64,000 nucleotides of DNA from Maribacter sp. ACAM166 (lineage in GTDB: Bacteria; Bacteroidota; Bacteroidia; Flavobacteriales; Flavobacteriaceae), in NCBI RefSeq assembly GCF_005771495.1, contig NZ_VAUW01000009.1, positions 85,252-149,251 on the forward strand, read 5' to 3'. The number at the start of each line of letters is the position of its first letter. The stretch's first letter is position 1. The position numbers were made by a program, and so were the translations under genes. The notes beneath the pieces are model-generated. The model was not told the DNA's origin, ran no database searches, and saw only the letters and a list, made by a program, of their open reading frames with translations. Positions 8,919 through 18,768 of this stretch are shown here, one piece after another.

Positions 8919-11900
8919 CTATTTAAGTATATCGCTAGGTGAAATATTAAACTCTTTCTTAAAGGCACGACTAAACCATGAAGGATCGTTAAAACCTACT
9001 TGATAGGCAATTTCTGAAATGGTTTTATCTGTAGTTTTAATTAACTCTTTGGCCTTTTGCAAGCGAACAGAGCGAATAAAAATAGCTGTTGATTTATCAG
9101 TAATGGATTTTAGTTTGCGGTAGATTTGAGATTCACTCAAACTCATTTCTTTGGCCAATTGCGTTGGACCAAAATTAGTATCGTCTAAATGGGAATGAAT
9201 ACTTTCCAGCACTTGTTTTAAAAATTTGGTCTGCGGGTTTTCTACTTTCTCTTTTAACAAAAAAGAGAGTCCGTTCTTCTCTAATTTACCAATGAGTTTT
9301 TTTCGAATTAAAATCAGTTGATCTAAGCGTGTAAATAGTTCTTCTTTATTAAAAGGCTTTGCCAGATAGGCATCTGCCCCATGGGAAAGTCCGGTTAGCC
9401 TATCTTCGGTAGTTACTTTCGCCGTTAAAAGTATAATGGGAATATGATCCGTACGTTCATCAACTTTTAGCGTGGCGCAAACTTCAAAACCGTCTTTGCC
9501 AGGCATCATAACATCGGAAATAATGATATCGGGAATATTTTCATAGGCCATCTGCAAGCCTAGATTCCCATCTATGGCATGCACGGTTTGATACTTCCCC
9601 TTTAAGCAGGTTTTTAAATAATGGGCGACATCAACATTGTCTTCAATAATCAGAACCAGCGGTAATTCTGAAGAATCAGTTTCTAGCGTAGGTTCTTTTT
9701 TGAATACGGGCATAGTTGCCTTAATAGGCGGTTCTACCGTTATTTTGGCGTCTACGATTTTAACTGCCTTATTGGTTACCGGTATTTGCACGGTAAAGGT
9801 GCTCCCTTTACCTAAGGTACTATCTACACTAATAGTACCATTCATTAGTTCCACAAATTCCTTGGCTAAAGAAAGTCCGATTCCTGTACCTTCCTGTCTA
9901 TTGGACGATTCGTTATCGACCTGATAAAAGCGGTCAAATAAATGTGCGATGTCATCTTCTGCGAGACCTAGACCATTGTCTTGTACTTTTATTGTCAAAA
10001 AATCGCTATCCTTTGTTTTGATTTTGTTAAGGTGTACTATTATTTTGCCGTTGGCTCCTGTAAATTTTATTGCATTAGAAAGTAAATTAGAAATAATCGA
10101 TGCCATCTTATTTACATCAATATCCATTTCCAAGGCTACAATTTCCGAATACACAGTAAGGTTGATTTTCTTGGTTTCGGCCAAAGAATGAAAACTTTCA
10201 CTCAAATACTTTACGAACGGAATGGCATCGGTCTGTACCAAATTTAACTCCATAGAACCGCTTTCTACCTTTGCCAAATCGAGCATTTCATTGACCAATT
10301 GCAATAGATTTTTACCATTGCGGCGAATCATTTCCAACGATTTTTCAGCTCCTTCAAAACGGTTGTTCATGACATTTGTTTTTAAGGTTTCCGCCATTCC
10401 AAGGATTACGGTCAGCGGGGTGCGGAATTCGTGGGTGATGTTCGAATACAAGCGCGTTTTTGATTCGTTCAACTGCTCTAGTTGCTCTGTTTGGTGGTTT
10501 AAAAGTTGGTTTTTATGACGTACCTCGGTGGTACGTTCAGAAACCAACTTTTCTAGATTTTCATTTTTTCTTCGTAATTCTTTTGATCGCCATTGAAGTA
10601 GTAGCGATATCAATGCAATTGCCCCAAGAATATAGAATAAATACGCCCACCAAGTGCCGTACCATGGGGGTGAAATTGAAAACGAATAATTATCCTCATT
10701 ACTTACTTCGTTGAAAATATTCTTTGAACGTACCTTAAAGGTATAGTCACCACTGGGAATGTTCGTATAATCTTTTTTGGTTTCAAAAGACCATGTAGAC
10801 CAGTCTTCATCAAAACCTTCTAAGATGTATTGGAACTGATTTTTTGATTCATCATAAAAACTTGGGCTGGCATATTGAAAGCGTAATTGATTATTTTTAA
10901 AGGGAAGTTGAGTGGCAACTGTGGCATTATAACCACCAAAGAGTAGCGAATCATTTTGCCATACTATTCCTGTTATTATAGCTTTTGAATTTAGGGTGCT
11001 TTTGTCAAATTTCTGCTTTAGATCATGCCTTATAATAGTCCCTTTCTTGCCTCTATACCATATAATACTATCACTCAGCTCGGCGAACATGTCATTTTTT
11101 CTCAGGTCCATTATCCTTTCTTCATCAAGCTCTTTTACTATATACGATCCATTTTTTTGCGCCAGGGCGACCAACTGCTCCAATCTATTCTCTCCATTAT
11201 ATTCAATTAACCATATATTTCCACTTTCATCAGTTGAATGAACTTTAACTATTTTATTTTCAAGACCTATTCTTCGAAGTAAGTCTTTATCATTAATGAA
11301 TTTTTCTGTACTAGAATCGAACAGATACACTTCATTAGCAGATTCAATATAAAGCTGATCTTCAATATAATAATGCCTTCCAATGTTATCAGGAACACCA
11401 TCTTCCACTTTAAAGGTCCTGACTTTTGAGTTCGTTACTTTATTGTTTACCAGTATATTATCAAATAAAATTCGAATGGCTTCGTTTTTATTTACATTTA
11501 GCCATAAATCGCCTTTTACATCTTCTATAATTGTACTTACTTGAATGTTTATTCCCTTAAAAACATGTTCTATTGCCCATTTATTGTTTTTTAGGTATAT
11601 GGAGGTTAACCCTGAACCTGTACCAATATAAACTCTATTAGAATCAATTTTAGAAGCACGCAAAGATGAAACAGTAGGCTGTTCTAATAGCTCTTTGGAT
11701 TTGCCCTCCTGGTTAATTTCAAAAAGCCCAGCTCTAGATCCTACTAACATTTTGTCTTTGTGAAGAAGGGTTTCAAAAACAATTCCCATGTCACCTATAG
11801 GTTCCAAAAGATTAATTCCTGAACTATTCTTATTATCTAAATAATACAATCCATCTCCGGTACCAACATAAAGTTTTTCTTGAAATCTTTGAAAACCCAT

Positions 11901-12950
11901 TACTAAACTAGGGGTATTATTGAGCTTATTGTAAAAGGAAAATGGAGACGGATATTCAATTTTCGCTATTCCAGAATTTAAAGAGGCCCAAAGTAGGCCA
12001 GTTCTGTCTTGGAAAAGATCCAACACCATATTCGATTGAAATATTCCTTTATTAGAAAGCATTACTTTTCTTTGTCCTTTATCGTCGAGGATCAATACTC
12101 CCTTTTTAAAAGATCCAAAAGCAAAAGTATTTGAGTTTAAAGCTATTCCACAACTAATGCCATTATCAGCAAAGAAGTCTGGAACATTGGTTTCAAGTCT
12201 CTTAAAATAGGTTCCATCAAAAATATAAAGTTGGTCATCCGTTGCTATTAAATATGAATCCTTATTAAAAGGAAGAACTGCTCTTATTTTTTTATCAGCA
12301 AAAATTTCACCTTGTGTAACTAATTCAAATTGGTCTTTTTTAAAAGATGTTAACCCTTCGCCCTGTATCCTTTTAAAAATGGTATTGCGAGCTAAAAACA
12401 GAAAAGGGTCTCCAGAATTCTCCCAGGTTTTAAATTTTATTCCATCCCATTTAAAAATGTATTTATTTGAACTAAAAAATACACCATCTTTTATACTATG
12501 CACTGATCTAATTCTAGTGAAGTGACGAAATTTTTCTGGCAATTTGGATAATAAAGAAATATAGACAAGTTGACCTTTATCATTTGAATCCAAATAACCT
12601 AGTTCATCAACTCCCCCTACATATATCTCTCCTTTGTTTGTAGATGCTATTGCATTAACACTTACTAATCCTGGCATTTCTAATAAATTCCAACTTGCCC
12701 CATTATAGGTTAAAATACCATCGCCATTTGCAAAATAAATTATATCTAAACTATCTTGAACAGCTCCCCAATTCTGTATAAAAGCACCATATTCATCTGG
12801 ACTGTAATTCTGAATATAGGGCAACCCGATTTCTGAAGTCTGTTGAGCCTGTGCACTATGAAAAATTAGATTAAAAACAAGCGTCAGTAGAAATAATAGC
12901 CTAAAGCGATTTTTAGGGTAAAATGAATTTAAAATTTGAGTCTCCTCCAT
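8919..12950 (-). CDS. Hybrid two-component system sensor/response regulator with AraC output (HTCS)
   Basis: A 1343-residue one-protein signalling system. A signal peptide (about 1-36) leads into a periplasmic two-component-regulator beta-propeller (about 40-690) and a Y_Y_Y domain (about 690-760). A transmembrane helix is near 765-787. A HisKA domain carries the phospho-accepting His in SNITHEFRTPLTVILG (about 840), followed by HATPase_c with DNGLGL and GTGIGLSLA. A receiver domain has its acceptor Asp in IIISDVMMPG (about 1144). An AraC-type DNA-binding domain occupies the last 100 residues (LQKAKELI, ISEIAYQVGFNDPSWFSRAF). In Bacteroidetes such proteins usually sense oligosaccharides and control polysaccharide utilisation loci. 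No SusC/SusD genes flank it here, so its target is unknown. All catalytic motifs appear intact. Confidence 0.95.
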   Translation of the reverse strand: MEETQILNSFYPKNRFRLLFLLTLVFNLIFHSAQAQQTSEIGLPYIQNYSPDEYGAFIQNWGAVQDSLDIIYFANGDGILTYNGASWNLLEMPGLVSVNAIASTNKGEIYVGGVDELGYLDSNDKGQLVYISLLSKLPEKFRHFTRIRSVHSIKDGVFFSSNKYIFKWDGIKFKTWENSGDPFLFLARNTIFKRIQGEGLTSFKKDQFELVTQGEIFADKKIRAVLPFNKDSYLIATDDQLYIFDGTYFKRLETNVPDFFADNGISCGIALNSNTFAFGSFKKGVLILDDKGQRKVMLSNKGIFQSNMVLDLFQDRTGLLWASLNSGIAKIEYPSPFSFYNKLNNTPSLVMGFQRFQEKLYVGTGDGLYYLDNKNSSGINLLEPIGDMGIVFETLLHKDKMLVGSRAGLFEINQEGKSKELLEQPTVSSLRASKIDSNRVYIGTGSGLTSIYLKNNKWAIEHVFKGINIQVSTIIEDVKGDLWLNVNKNEAIRILFDNILVNNKVTNSKVRTFKVEDGVPDNIGRHYYIEDQLYIESANEVYLFDSSTEKFINDKDLLRRIGLENKIVKVHSTDESGNIWLIEYNGENRLEQLVALAQKNGSYIVKELDEERIMDLRKNDMFAELSDSIIWYRGKKGTIIRHDLKQKFDKSTLNSKAIITGIVWQNDSLLFGGYNATVATQLPFKNNQLRFQYASPSFYDESKNQFQYILEGFDEDWSTWSFETKKDYTNIPSGDYTFKVRSKNIFNEVSNEDNYSFSISPPWYGTWWAYLFYILGAIALISLLLQWRSKELRRKNENLEKLVSERTTEVRHKNQLLNHQTEQLEQLNESKTRLYSNITHEFRTPLTVILGMAETLKTNVMNNRFEGAEKSLEMIRRNGKNLLQLVNEMLDLAKVESGSMELNLVQTDAIPFVKYLSESFHSLAETKKINLTVYSEIVALEMDIDVNKMASIISNLLSNAIKFTGANGKIIVHLNKIKTKDSDFLTIKVQDNGLGLAEDDIAHLFDRFYQVDNESSNRQEGTGIGLSLAKEFVELMNGTISVDSTLGKGSTFTVQIPVTNKAVKIVDAKITVEPPIKATMPVFKKEPTLETDSSELPLVLIIEDNVDVAHYLKTCLKGKYQTVHAIDGNLGLQMAYENIPDIIISDVMMPGKDGFEVCATLKVDERTDHIPIILLTAKVTTEDRLTGLSHGADAYLAKPFNKEELFTRLDQLILIRKKLIGKLEKNGLSFLLKEKVENPQTKFLKQVLESIHSHLDDTNFGPTQLAKEMSLSESQIYRKLKSITDKSTAIFIRSVRLQKAKELIKTTDKTISEIAYQVGFNDPSWFSRAFKKEFNISPSDILK

Positions 12951-13138
12951 TTTTTACTTGGTTTTTAGAGAAATTGGCCCAATTGCACTTCATAGGGAAC
13001 AATAATTAACAAAAACAGGTTTAAATTTGGTTTATCGCTATCCTAACGAATTTAGTAAAGCAGCTCCACGATACTTGAAGTAACTGTACCAAAAGTGATA
13101 AACCAAGTTTTGTTAGCTAATTATTCTGTGTAGACGGT

Positions 13139-13179
13139 AACTAAACCACCCTGCACTTTCAGTACAGGGTGGTTTAGTT
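13139..13179 (-). terminator. Strong intrinsic-terminator-like hairpin
   Basis: A 15-bp perfect stem (AACTAAACCACCCTG at 13139-13153 pairs with 13165-13179) with an 11-nt loop, 87 bp past the stop of the AIM24 gene on the minus strand. The 315-bp spacer between HTCS and AIM24 holds no other recognisable feature. Confidence 0.7.
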
Positions 13180-13265
13180 TAATTTTGAAAGTCTCAATAC
13201 TCTATTTTCCAAAGGTTAAAAATTTGCCAGATTGCTTCGTCGTAACTTCTCGTAAAGTTGTGTTC

Positions 13266-14063
13266 TTAAAACCGCTTATCACCACCAACGATATCCCCTA
13301 AAGTTCCAAGAATACTACCTTCACCTTTATCCTTTCCTCCTCTTGGTATCGAAGCTATCACTCGACCCGCCAAACGACTGAAAGGCAACGATTGAATATA
13401 AACCGCACCAGGGCCACGTAAGGTTGCGAAAAACAAGCCTTCTCCGCCAAACACCGTATTTTTTATGCCTCCAACAAATTCAATATCATAATCAACATCT
13501 TTGGTGAAACCCACTATACAACCGGTGTCAACTTTAAGAACTTCGCCAGGTCCCAACGTCTTTTTGGCTAACGTACCTCCTGCATGTATGAAGGTCATTC
13601 CATCACCCTCTAATTTTTGCATGATAAAACCTTCTCCTCCAAAAAGTCCGCGCCCCAGTTTTTTGGAAAACTCAATACCTACCGACACCCCTTTTGCTGC
13701 ACACAAAAAAGCATCTTTTTGACAAATAAACCGTCCTCCCATTTGTGATAAATCAATGGGTAGAATCTTACCTGGATAGGGAGATGCAAAACTTACCTTT
13801 TTCTTACCCTGACCAATGTTTAAAAAAGCCGTCATAAAAAGGCTCTCACCGGTCAACAATCGTTTACCCGCTGAAAATATTTTACCTAAAACACTAGTAT
13901 CTTGATTACTACCATCACCAAAAATGGTGTTCATTTTAATACCGGTGTCCATCATCATAAAGCTACCCGCTTCGGCAACGACAGCCTCTTGAGGGTCTAG
14001 CTCTATTTCTACGTATTGCATTTCTTCCCCAAAAATCTCGTAGTCTATTTCGTGTGCATTCAT
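13266..14063 (-). CDS. TIGR00266/AIM24 family protein
   Basis: A 265-residue protein matching the AIM24 family over its full length (a double-stranded beta-helix of three similar lobes). Typical segments are VEIELDPQEAVVAEAGSFMMM near the N-terminus, then GRGLFGGEGFIMQKLEGDG (about residue 137), HAGGTLAKKTLGPGE and NTVFGGEGLFFATLRGPG (about 205). There is no signal peptide. The family takes its name from a yeast mitochondrial protein of unclear function. The bacterial role is unknown. Monocistronic, with a strong hairpin downstream. Confidence 0.9.
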   Translation of the reverse strand: MNAHEIDYEIFGEEMQYVEIELDPQEAVVAEAGSFMMMDTGIKMNTIFGDGSNQDTSVLGKIFSAGKRLLTGESLFMTAFLNIGQGKKKVSFASPYPGKILPIDLSQMGGRFICQKDAFLCAAKGVSVGIEFSKKLGRGLFGGEGFIMQKLEGDGMTFIHAGGTLAKKTLGPGEVLKVDTGCIVGFTKDVDYDIEFVGGIKNTVFGGEGLFFATLRGPGAVYIQSLPFSRLAGRVIASIPRGGKDKGEGSILGTLGDIVGGDKRF

Positions 14064-14228
14064 CGAATATGGTTTTAGATTTATATCAATAAGTTGTCAT
14101 TGATTATAAATTGTTACAATCGAAAAGATATTTATTTATCTTACTACTTAAATTAATCTAGAATAAGATAATCTAACTATCTAAAAAATAATACTCAAAT
14201 CTAAAGAGAGAACGACTTACAACTTAGC

Positions 14229-14696
14229 TTAATTTATAGATACAAGATTAATATCAAAAATTAAAACCGCGCCGCCAGGTATGCCTGATCTACCAGCATT
14301 ACCATACGCCAATCGAGATGGAATCAATAATACACCACTACCGCCTTCATTAAAATAGGTAATGCCTTCGGTCCACCCAGCAATTACCTGATTTAAATTA
14401 AAAGAAATACCATCTTCATTACTTTGGTCGAAAACCGAACCGTCGGCAAAATATCCTTTATAAGCAACAGTTACATTAGAACTAGCGGTAGGTTTGTCAC
14501 CTGTTCCTATTTCATTAATTACATAATATAATCCGGAGGCACTTTTTTGGGCTTCTAAATTTTGATTACTAATATAATCAAGTATTTCTTTTTCGTTTGA
14601 CTCCGTATACTCTGTTGATGAAGCCTCTGATTTTGAATCTTCTGATCCGCAACTAACAAAAAGCAATACTATAAAGGGAACTAAAATCTTTCTCAT
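14229..14696 (-). CDS. FKBP-type peptidyl-prolyl cis-trans isomerase, lipoprotein
   Basis: A 155-residue protein with a lipoprotein signal (KILVPFIVLLFVSCGS) followed by an acidic linker and one FKBP domain. Seen motifs are VTVAYKGYFADGSVFDQS, VIAGWTEGITYFNEGG and LIPSRLAYGNAGRSGIPGG, in the usual order with the aromatic active-site residues (Y, F, D, W, Y, F) present. Predicted to catalyse proline isomerisation during folding of periplasmic or outer-membrane proteins. Single gene, no partner. Confidence 0.93.
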   Translation of the reverse strand: MRKILVPFIVLLFVSCGSEDSKSEASSTEYTESNEKEILDYISNQNLEAQKSASGLYYVINEIGTGDKPTASSNVTVAYKGYFADGSVFDQSNEDGISFNLNQVIAGWTEGITYFNEGGSGVLLIPSRLAYGNAGRSGIPGGAVLIFDINLVSIN

Positions 14697-14807
14697 ACGT
14701 TTATTTTAATTTATTATAATTCTATTGGGTTTATTCTACCCTATTGTACTAATAGCTTCAGTATCGTATTAGGGTTATATTTACGCCCTAAAACTAGTGT
14801 CTAACCA

Positions 14808-15263
14808 CTATTTTTTAAATCGTACTGTCCATTCAAAAACAAACGTACTTACTATTATTCCATCTTCATTTACACCGACAGATTTCATCCAGATGGTCTG
14901 CCCATCACCTGTTGCTATGGTTTTCTCTAATACTTCTTTTATCAAATGCCCATCTTTACACGTAAATGTAACTTTACCTGTAGCCTTTTTTGAGAAATTG
15001 GCCTTGTTATTGGCAACTAACATTGATATTTTTTTACCTGTTGCCTCTATTTGGTCAATCATCATTGCCCCAGTTGACAATTCGGCAGCCATACCCTGTA
15101 CTGCCCAAAACATAGAATTAAATGGATTCTGATTGATCCATCTATGCGTTACCGTTACTATTGCCTTGTTTTTATCTATAGTTATCAAACGCACTCCACA
15201 CCACCACGCAGCAGGTAGTTTAAAAAAGGAAAACATATTGAATTTACTAGCGGTTAAGGCCAT
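14808..15263 (-). CDS. DUF4442 (hotdog-fold, thioesterase-like) protein
   Basis: A 151-residue cytosolic protein matching DUF4442, a hotdog-fold family related to acyl-CoA thioesterases. Characteristic segments are LPAAWWCGVRLITID, VTHRWINQNPFNSMFWAVQG and AAELSTGAMM. It diverges from the DUF4870 gene across a 194-bp gap. No substrate can be inferred. Confidence 0.82.
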   Translation of the reverse strand: MALTASKFNMFSFFKLPAAWWCGVRLITIDKNKAIVTVTHRWINQNPFNSMFWAVQGMAAELSTGAMMIDQIEATGKKISMLVANNKANFSKKATGKVTFTCKDGHLIKEVLEKTIATGDGQTIWMKSVGVNEDGIIVSTFVFEWTVRFKK

Positions 15264-15370
15264 AGTATCTGATAATTTTGATAAAAATAGCTATTATTTA
15301 CACCATTGTAAAATGTTAAATTTATATTAAAATATAGTACTATGTGTTACCTAGTACCTTTTTTTAACCA

Positions 15371-15378
15371 TATATTTG
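15371..15378 (+). promoter_or_regulatory. Bacteroidetes -7 promoter element TATATTTG
   Basis: TATATTTG matches the Bacteroidetes sigma-A -7 consensus TAnnTTTG exactly, 80 bp upstream of the DUF4870 start. No clear TTG -33 element is visible at the right distance, so this is a weak call. Confidence 0.35.
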
Positions 15379-15457
15379 CATAGAAAGTTAATAGGTTATC
15401 AACATAATTGGTTTTAGCCTAGTAATAAAAACATCAATCACCAATACCAAATCAATC

Positions 15458-15940
15458 ATGACAGAAACAGTAACCAAACACGAAAGAAACCTCTCTGCTC
15501 TTATACATGCGAGCACGTTTTCTAAGTATTTTATTCCTTTCGGTAATTTTATTATTCCACTGGTATTATGGACAGCAAATAAGAAAGAATATGACTTTGT
15601 AGACCATAATGGAAAACAGGCATTGAACTTTCAAATTAGTCTCTTGCTCTACTCTATCCTTATAGGTATGGTCAGTATCCCATTTTTCTTAGGAGGTATT
15701 CTCCCTAATATTTTCGACTTTGATAATTTTGGTCTATCAAACCTTCATGATTTTAATTCTATCAATTTTCATTTTGATAGTGATAATTTCTTTGGACCAT
15801 GGATGATTCCTGCAGGACTGTTAGTCTTCGCTCAATCAGCATTGTTTATTATCAATATAGTGTACACCATTTTAGCTACCATAAGAACAAATGAAGGAGA
15901 ACATTTTGAATATCCACTAACTATTAAATTTATCAAATAA
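15458..15940 (+). CDS. DUF4870 domain-containing membrane protein
   Basis: A 160-residue protein with the DUF4870 pattern: ERNLSALIHASTF, then FGNFIIPLVLWTANKKEYDF, FVDHNGKQALNFQIS and a final hydrophobic segment ending NEGEHFEYPLTIKFIK. Three to four transmembrane helices are visible. Inner-membrane protein of unknown function. Its stop overlaps the ATG of the next gene (TAATG at 15938-15942), so the two are translationally coupled. In Flavobacteriaceae it commonly travels with PadR, PspC and head-GIN genes, as here. Confidence 0.9.
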   Translation: MTETVTKHERNLSALIHASTFSKYFIPFGNFIIPLVLWTANKKEYDFVDHNGKQALNFQISLLLYSILIGMVSIPFFLGGILPNIFDFDNFGLSNLHDFNSINFHFDSDNFFGPWMIPAGLLVFAQSALFIINIVYTILATIRTNEGEHFEYPLTIKFIK

Positions 15941-16392
15941 TGAAGAGTTTAAAACTATTACTCGTCCTACTAATTACTGTATCAAGCACAATGGTGAAAG
16001 GGCAAGAAGCCCTAGATTCAGCGCTGTACAAGACGATAATGGAATTAGACAAAACCTATTTCAAGGCATATAATGAATGTGACATGAAAACACAAGCTGA
16101 ATTCTACACTGAGGATATAGAGTTTTATCATGATAAGGGTGGTTTGGCAACAGACAAAGCCGAACTTTTAAAAAGTATCGAAAAAAATATATGTGGTAAG
16201 GTTACTAGAACACTTATCGAAGAAAGTGTAGAGGTACATCCAATCAAAGATTTTGGAGCGGTACAAATTGGAAGACACAAATTTTACAATAATCAAGAGC
16301 CAGATGCCGTATCAAAACCCACAAAATTTATTGTTACCTGGAAAAAAACCGATACCAATTGGCTTATAAGCAGGGTCATAAGTTTACATTGA
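15940..16392 (+). CDS. Exported NTF2-like (DUF4440/SnoaL-like) protein
   Basis: A 150-residue protein with a Sec signal (KSLKLLLVLLITVSSTMVKG) and a cone-shaped NTF2-like domain. Markers are LDKTYFKAYNECDMKTQAEF near residue 32, YTEDIEFYHDKGG and the C-terminal FIVTWKKTDTNWLISRVIS. This matches DUF4440-type proteins of Bacteroidetes, which bind small ligands or are structural. No catalytic residues are recognisable. Coupled to the DUF4870 gene by a one-base overlap. Confidence 0.85.
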   Translation: MKSLKLLLVLLITVSSTMVKGQEALDSALYKTIMELDKTYFKAYNECDMKTQAEFYTEDIEFYHDKGGLATDKAELLKSIEKNICGKVTRTLIEESVEVHPIKDFGAVQIGRHKFYNNQEPDAVSKPTKFIVTWKKTDTNWLISRVISLH

Positions 16393-16552
16393 AAGAATAG
16401 GGTATTCATCACACCCTTAAGAGTTTATTAATCAAAATCAATCAGGATGTTTATTCATCAAACAAAAAACGAACAGTTAATCTATGCAGACAACAGACAC
16501 CATGGAGCAAACCCCTCCACGAAGGGGACTGCATAAAAAGCAAAAAGACATT

Positions 16553-16888
16553 ATGAATGTAGAAAACACAAAAGCGCAAATGCGAAAAGGGGTTTTGGAG
16601 TATTGCATCCTGTCCATCTTAAACGGACACGATAAATATGCTTCTGAAATCTTAGCAACGCTAAAAGATGCCAAAATGCTGGTAGTAGAAGGGACTATAT
16701 ATCCACTTCTGACCCGGTTAAAGAACGCAGGGCTTCTAAACTATCGTTGGGAAGAATCCACTTCCGGACCACCACGAAAATACTATACCCTAACCGAGAC
16801 CGGTAAACTTTTCCTTAAAGAATTAGATACCACTTGGGATGAATTAAGAAAAGCTACGAACCTGGTAACCAACACAAAAAACAGCTAA
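16553..16888 (+). CDS. PadR family transcriptional regulator
   Basis: A 112-residue winged-helix regulator. The start at 16553 (MNVENTKAQMRKGVLEYCIL) is preferred over an in-frame ATG at 16484, because family members begin just before KAQMRKG and the extra 23 residues look non-coding. Markers are YASEILATLKDAKMLVVEGT, IYPLLTRLKNAGLL and GPPRKYYTLTETGK, the wing. The stop is 2 bp before the PspC gene, indicating co-transcription. PadR proteins of this type typically repress their own membrane-stress operon, so control of PspC and the head-GIN gene is a reasonable inference. Confidence 0.93.
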   Translation: MNVENTKAQMRKGVLEYCILSILNGHDKYASEILATLKDAKMLVVEGTIYPLLTRLKNAGLLNYRWEESTSGPPRKYYTLTETGKLFLKELDTTWDELRKATNLVTNTKNS

Positions 16889-16890
16889 AC

Positions 16891-18672
16891 ATGAACAAGA
16901 CAGTAAATATAAATCTAGCAAACATGCTCTTCCATATCGATGAAGAGGCATATAACAAAATGCGAAGGTATTTGGAATCGGTGAAACGTTCCTTTGCCAA
17001 TACGCCAGGAAGCGATGAAATCATTGCCGATATAGAAGCCCGTATTGCCGAACTTTTCCATGAGAAATTAGAAAATGAACGGCAGGTAATCACACAAAAA
17101 GAAGTAGATGATGTAATCGCCATCATGGGACAACCAGAAGATTATATGGTTGATGAGGAAATTTTTGATGATGAGCCAAAAGTGAAAAATACTTCTACAA
17201 AAGATAGGGTCAAAAAATTATATAGAGATACTGAGAAAAAATACGTTGCAGGAGTCTCTTCTGGTCTAGCCCATTATTTCGGTATTGACCCATTGTGGAT
17301 ACGATTACTTTGGATCTTCTTGACCATTTTTACCTGGGGTGGTTTCATCTTTATATATGGCCTTTTATGGATTCTTATTCCTGAGGCAACAACCACTGCC
17401 CAGAAATTGGATATGCGTGGAGAAACTGTGAATATCAGTAATATCGAACGTAAGGTCAAAGAGGGTTTTGATGACGTTGCAGATCGTGTAAAAAGTGTTG
17501 ATTATGAAAAGGTAGGCAACACCGTCAAAAAAGGAGGTAAAACTATCTTTGACACTTTTGGGGATATCGTAATGTTCTTTTTTAGGATCATTGGTAAATT
17601 CATAGGTATACTATTGGTTATTATAGGGGCCTCTACCTTAATCGGCCTTTTTGTAGGTCTTTTTACAGTGGGTATTTTAGATGTAATTCACGTACCTGGT
17701 ATTGATTTCTATGATGTTGTGAACTCTACCAATCTACCTATTTGGATAGTATCTTTACTAGCCTTTTTTGCTATCGGCATACCATTTTTTTTCTTAATGT
17801 ATTTAGGATTAAAAATACTGGTGAACAACTTAAAATCCATAGGTAACATTGCAAAGTTCTCTTTATTGGGACTTTGGTTGATAACGATTATTCTTTTGAT
17901 TGTATTTGGTATTCGAGAGGCGGCATCACATGCATATACTGGGAGTATTTCCGTAAAAAATGAAATAATAGGCGTTATTCCTTCAGATACTTTAGCTATC
18001 AAATTGGTTACGACCGACGAGTTTGACTATGAAAAAGACATGCATATGGGTGATACCTTTATTTCATATGATGAAGACGGCAACAAGATTTTAGTTTCTG
18101 ACGATGTTAGGTTCCGTATAAGAAAATCTCAAGACAGTCTAGTTCGTATTCAGGTACGCAAAGAAGCTGACGGGCCTTCTAATCGAGAGGCAAAAGTAAT
18201 AGCAGAACAAATTAATTATGAATTTGAAGTTAAGGGTAATACCATTTCTTTGAACGATTATCTAACTACTCAAGGTCCGAAGTTTAAAGACCAAGAAGTA
18301 CGGGTTAACATTTTTCTACCTGTGGGCACTGTACTAACATACGAGCAGGCAAGTAATAGAAACTGGATTACAACTATGACAACAGATAAGGATGTTGATA
18401 ATCTTGAAGGGTATGTTTGGATAATGGCAGATAACGGTGAACTTCAGTGTCAAAATTGTCCGGAATTCATGGATTCAGATGACGAAGATGAAAACCGAAT
18501 TAGCATCAATGGAAAAGGAATTGACATCAATATCAATGGTAATGGTGAAAAAGGTAAAATATTAATTAATGAAAACGGTATTGACATTGACGTGAATGAT
18601 AACGGTGAATCCTTTAAGATGAAACTTGATGAGAATGGCGTAAAAATCAATGCCAACGATAGTATCTATTGA
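16891..18672 (+). CDS. PspC domain-containing membrane protein
   Basis: A 593-residue protein. It has an N-terminal soluble segment (NINLANMLFHIDEEAYNKMR) and a PspC domain around residues 110-170 with KKYVAGVSSGLAHYFGID and a double hydrophobic helix. Four further transmembrane helices lie between about 225 and 350. The C-terminal half is extracytoplasmic and acidic, ending in repeats such as NGKGIDININGNG and NENGIDIDVNDNG that suggest a beta-solenoid. PspC domains mark phage-shock or envelope-stress membrane proteins. The gene starts 2 bp after padR and precedes the head-GIN lipoprotein. Envelope maintenance is plausible. The exact function is unknown. Confidence 0.9.
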   Translation: MNKTVNINLANMLFHIDEEAYNKMRRYLESVKRSFANTPGSDEIIADIEARIAELFHEKLENERQVITQKEVDDVIAIMGQPEDYMVDEEIFDDEPKVKNTSTKDRVKKLYRDTEKKYVAGVSSGLAHYFGIDPLWIRLLWIFLTIFTWGGFIFIYGLLWILIPEATTTAQKLDMRGETVNISNIERKVKEGFDDVADRVKSVDYEKVGNTVKKGGKTIFDTFGDIVMFFFRIIGKFIGILLVIIGASTLIGLFVGLFTVGILDVIHVPGIDFYDVVNSTNLPIWIVSLLAFFAIGIPFFFLMYLGLKILVNNLKSIGNIAKFSLLGLWLITIILLIVFGIREAASHAYTGSISVKNEIIGVIPSDTLAIKLVTTDEFDYEKDMHMGDTFISYDEDGNKILVSDDVRFRIRKSQDSLVRIQVRKEADGPSNREAKVIAEQINYEFEVKGNTISLNDYLTTQGPKFKDQEVRVNIFLPVGTVLTYEQASNRNWITTMTTDKDVDNLEGYVWIMADNGELQCQNCPEFMDSDDEDENRISINGKGIDININGNGEKGKILINENGIDIDVNDNGESFKMKLDENGVKINANDSIY

Positions 18673-18768
18673 TTACAGTTCATATACTATAATCTACAAT
18701 TGGGTACTAATTAATCGTAAAACATTCATAAAACGTTCAATTTTACATCAATCTAAAAACAATCAATC

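Noticed and set aside
16484..16552. Longer PadR start with 23 extra residues
   Set aside because: The extra part includes a poorly coding GC-rich patch, and PadR proteins of this group start near KAQMRKGVLEY.
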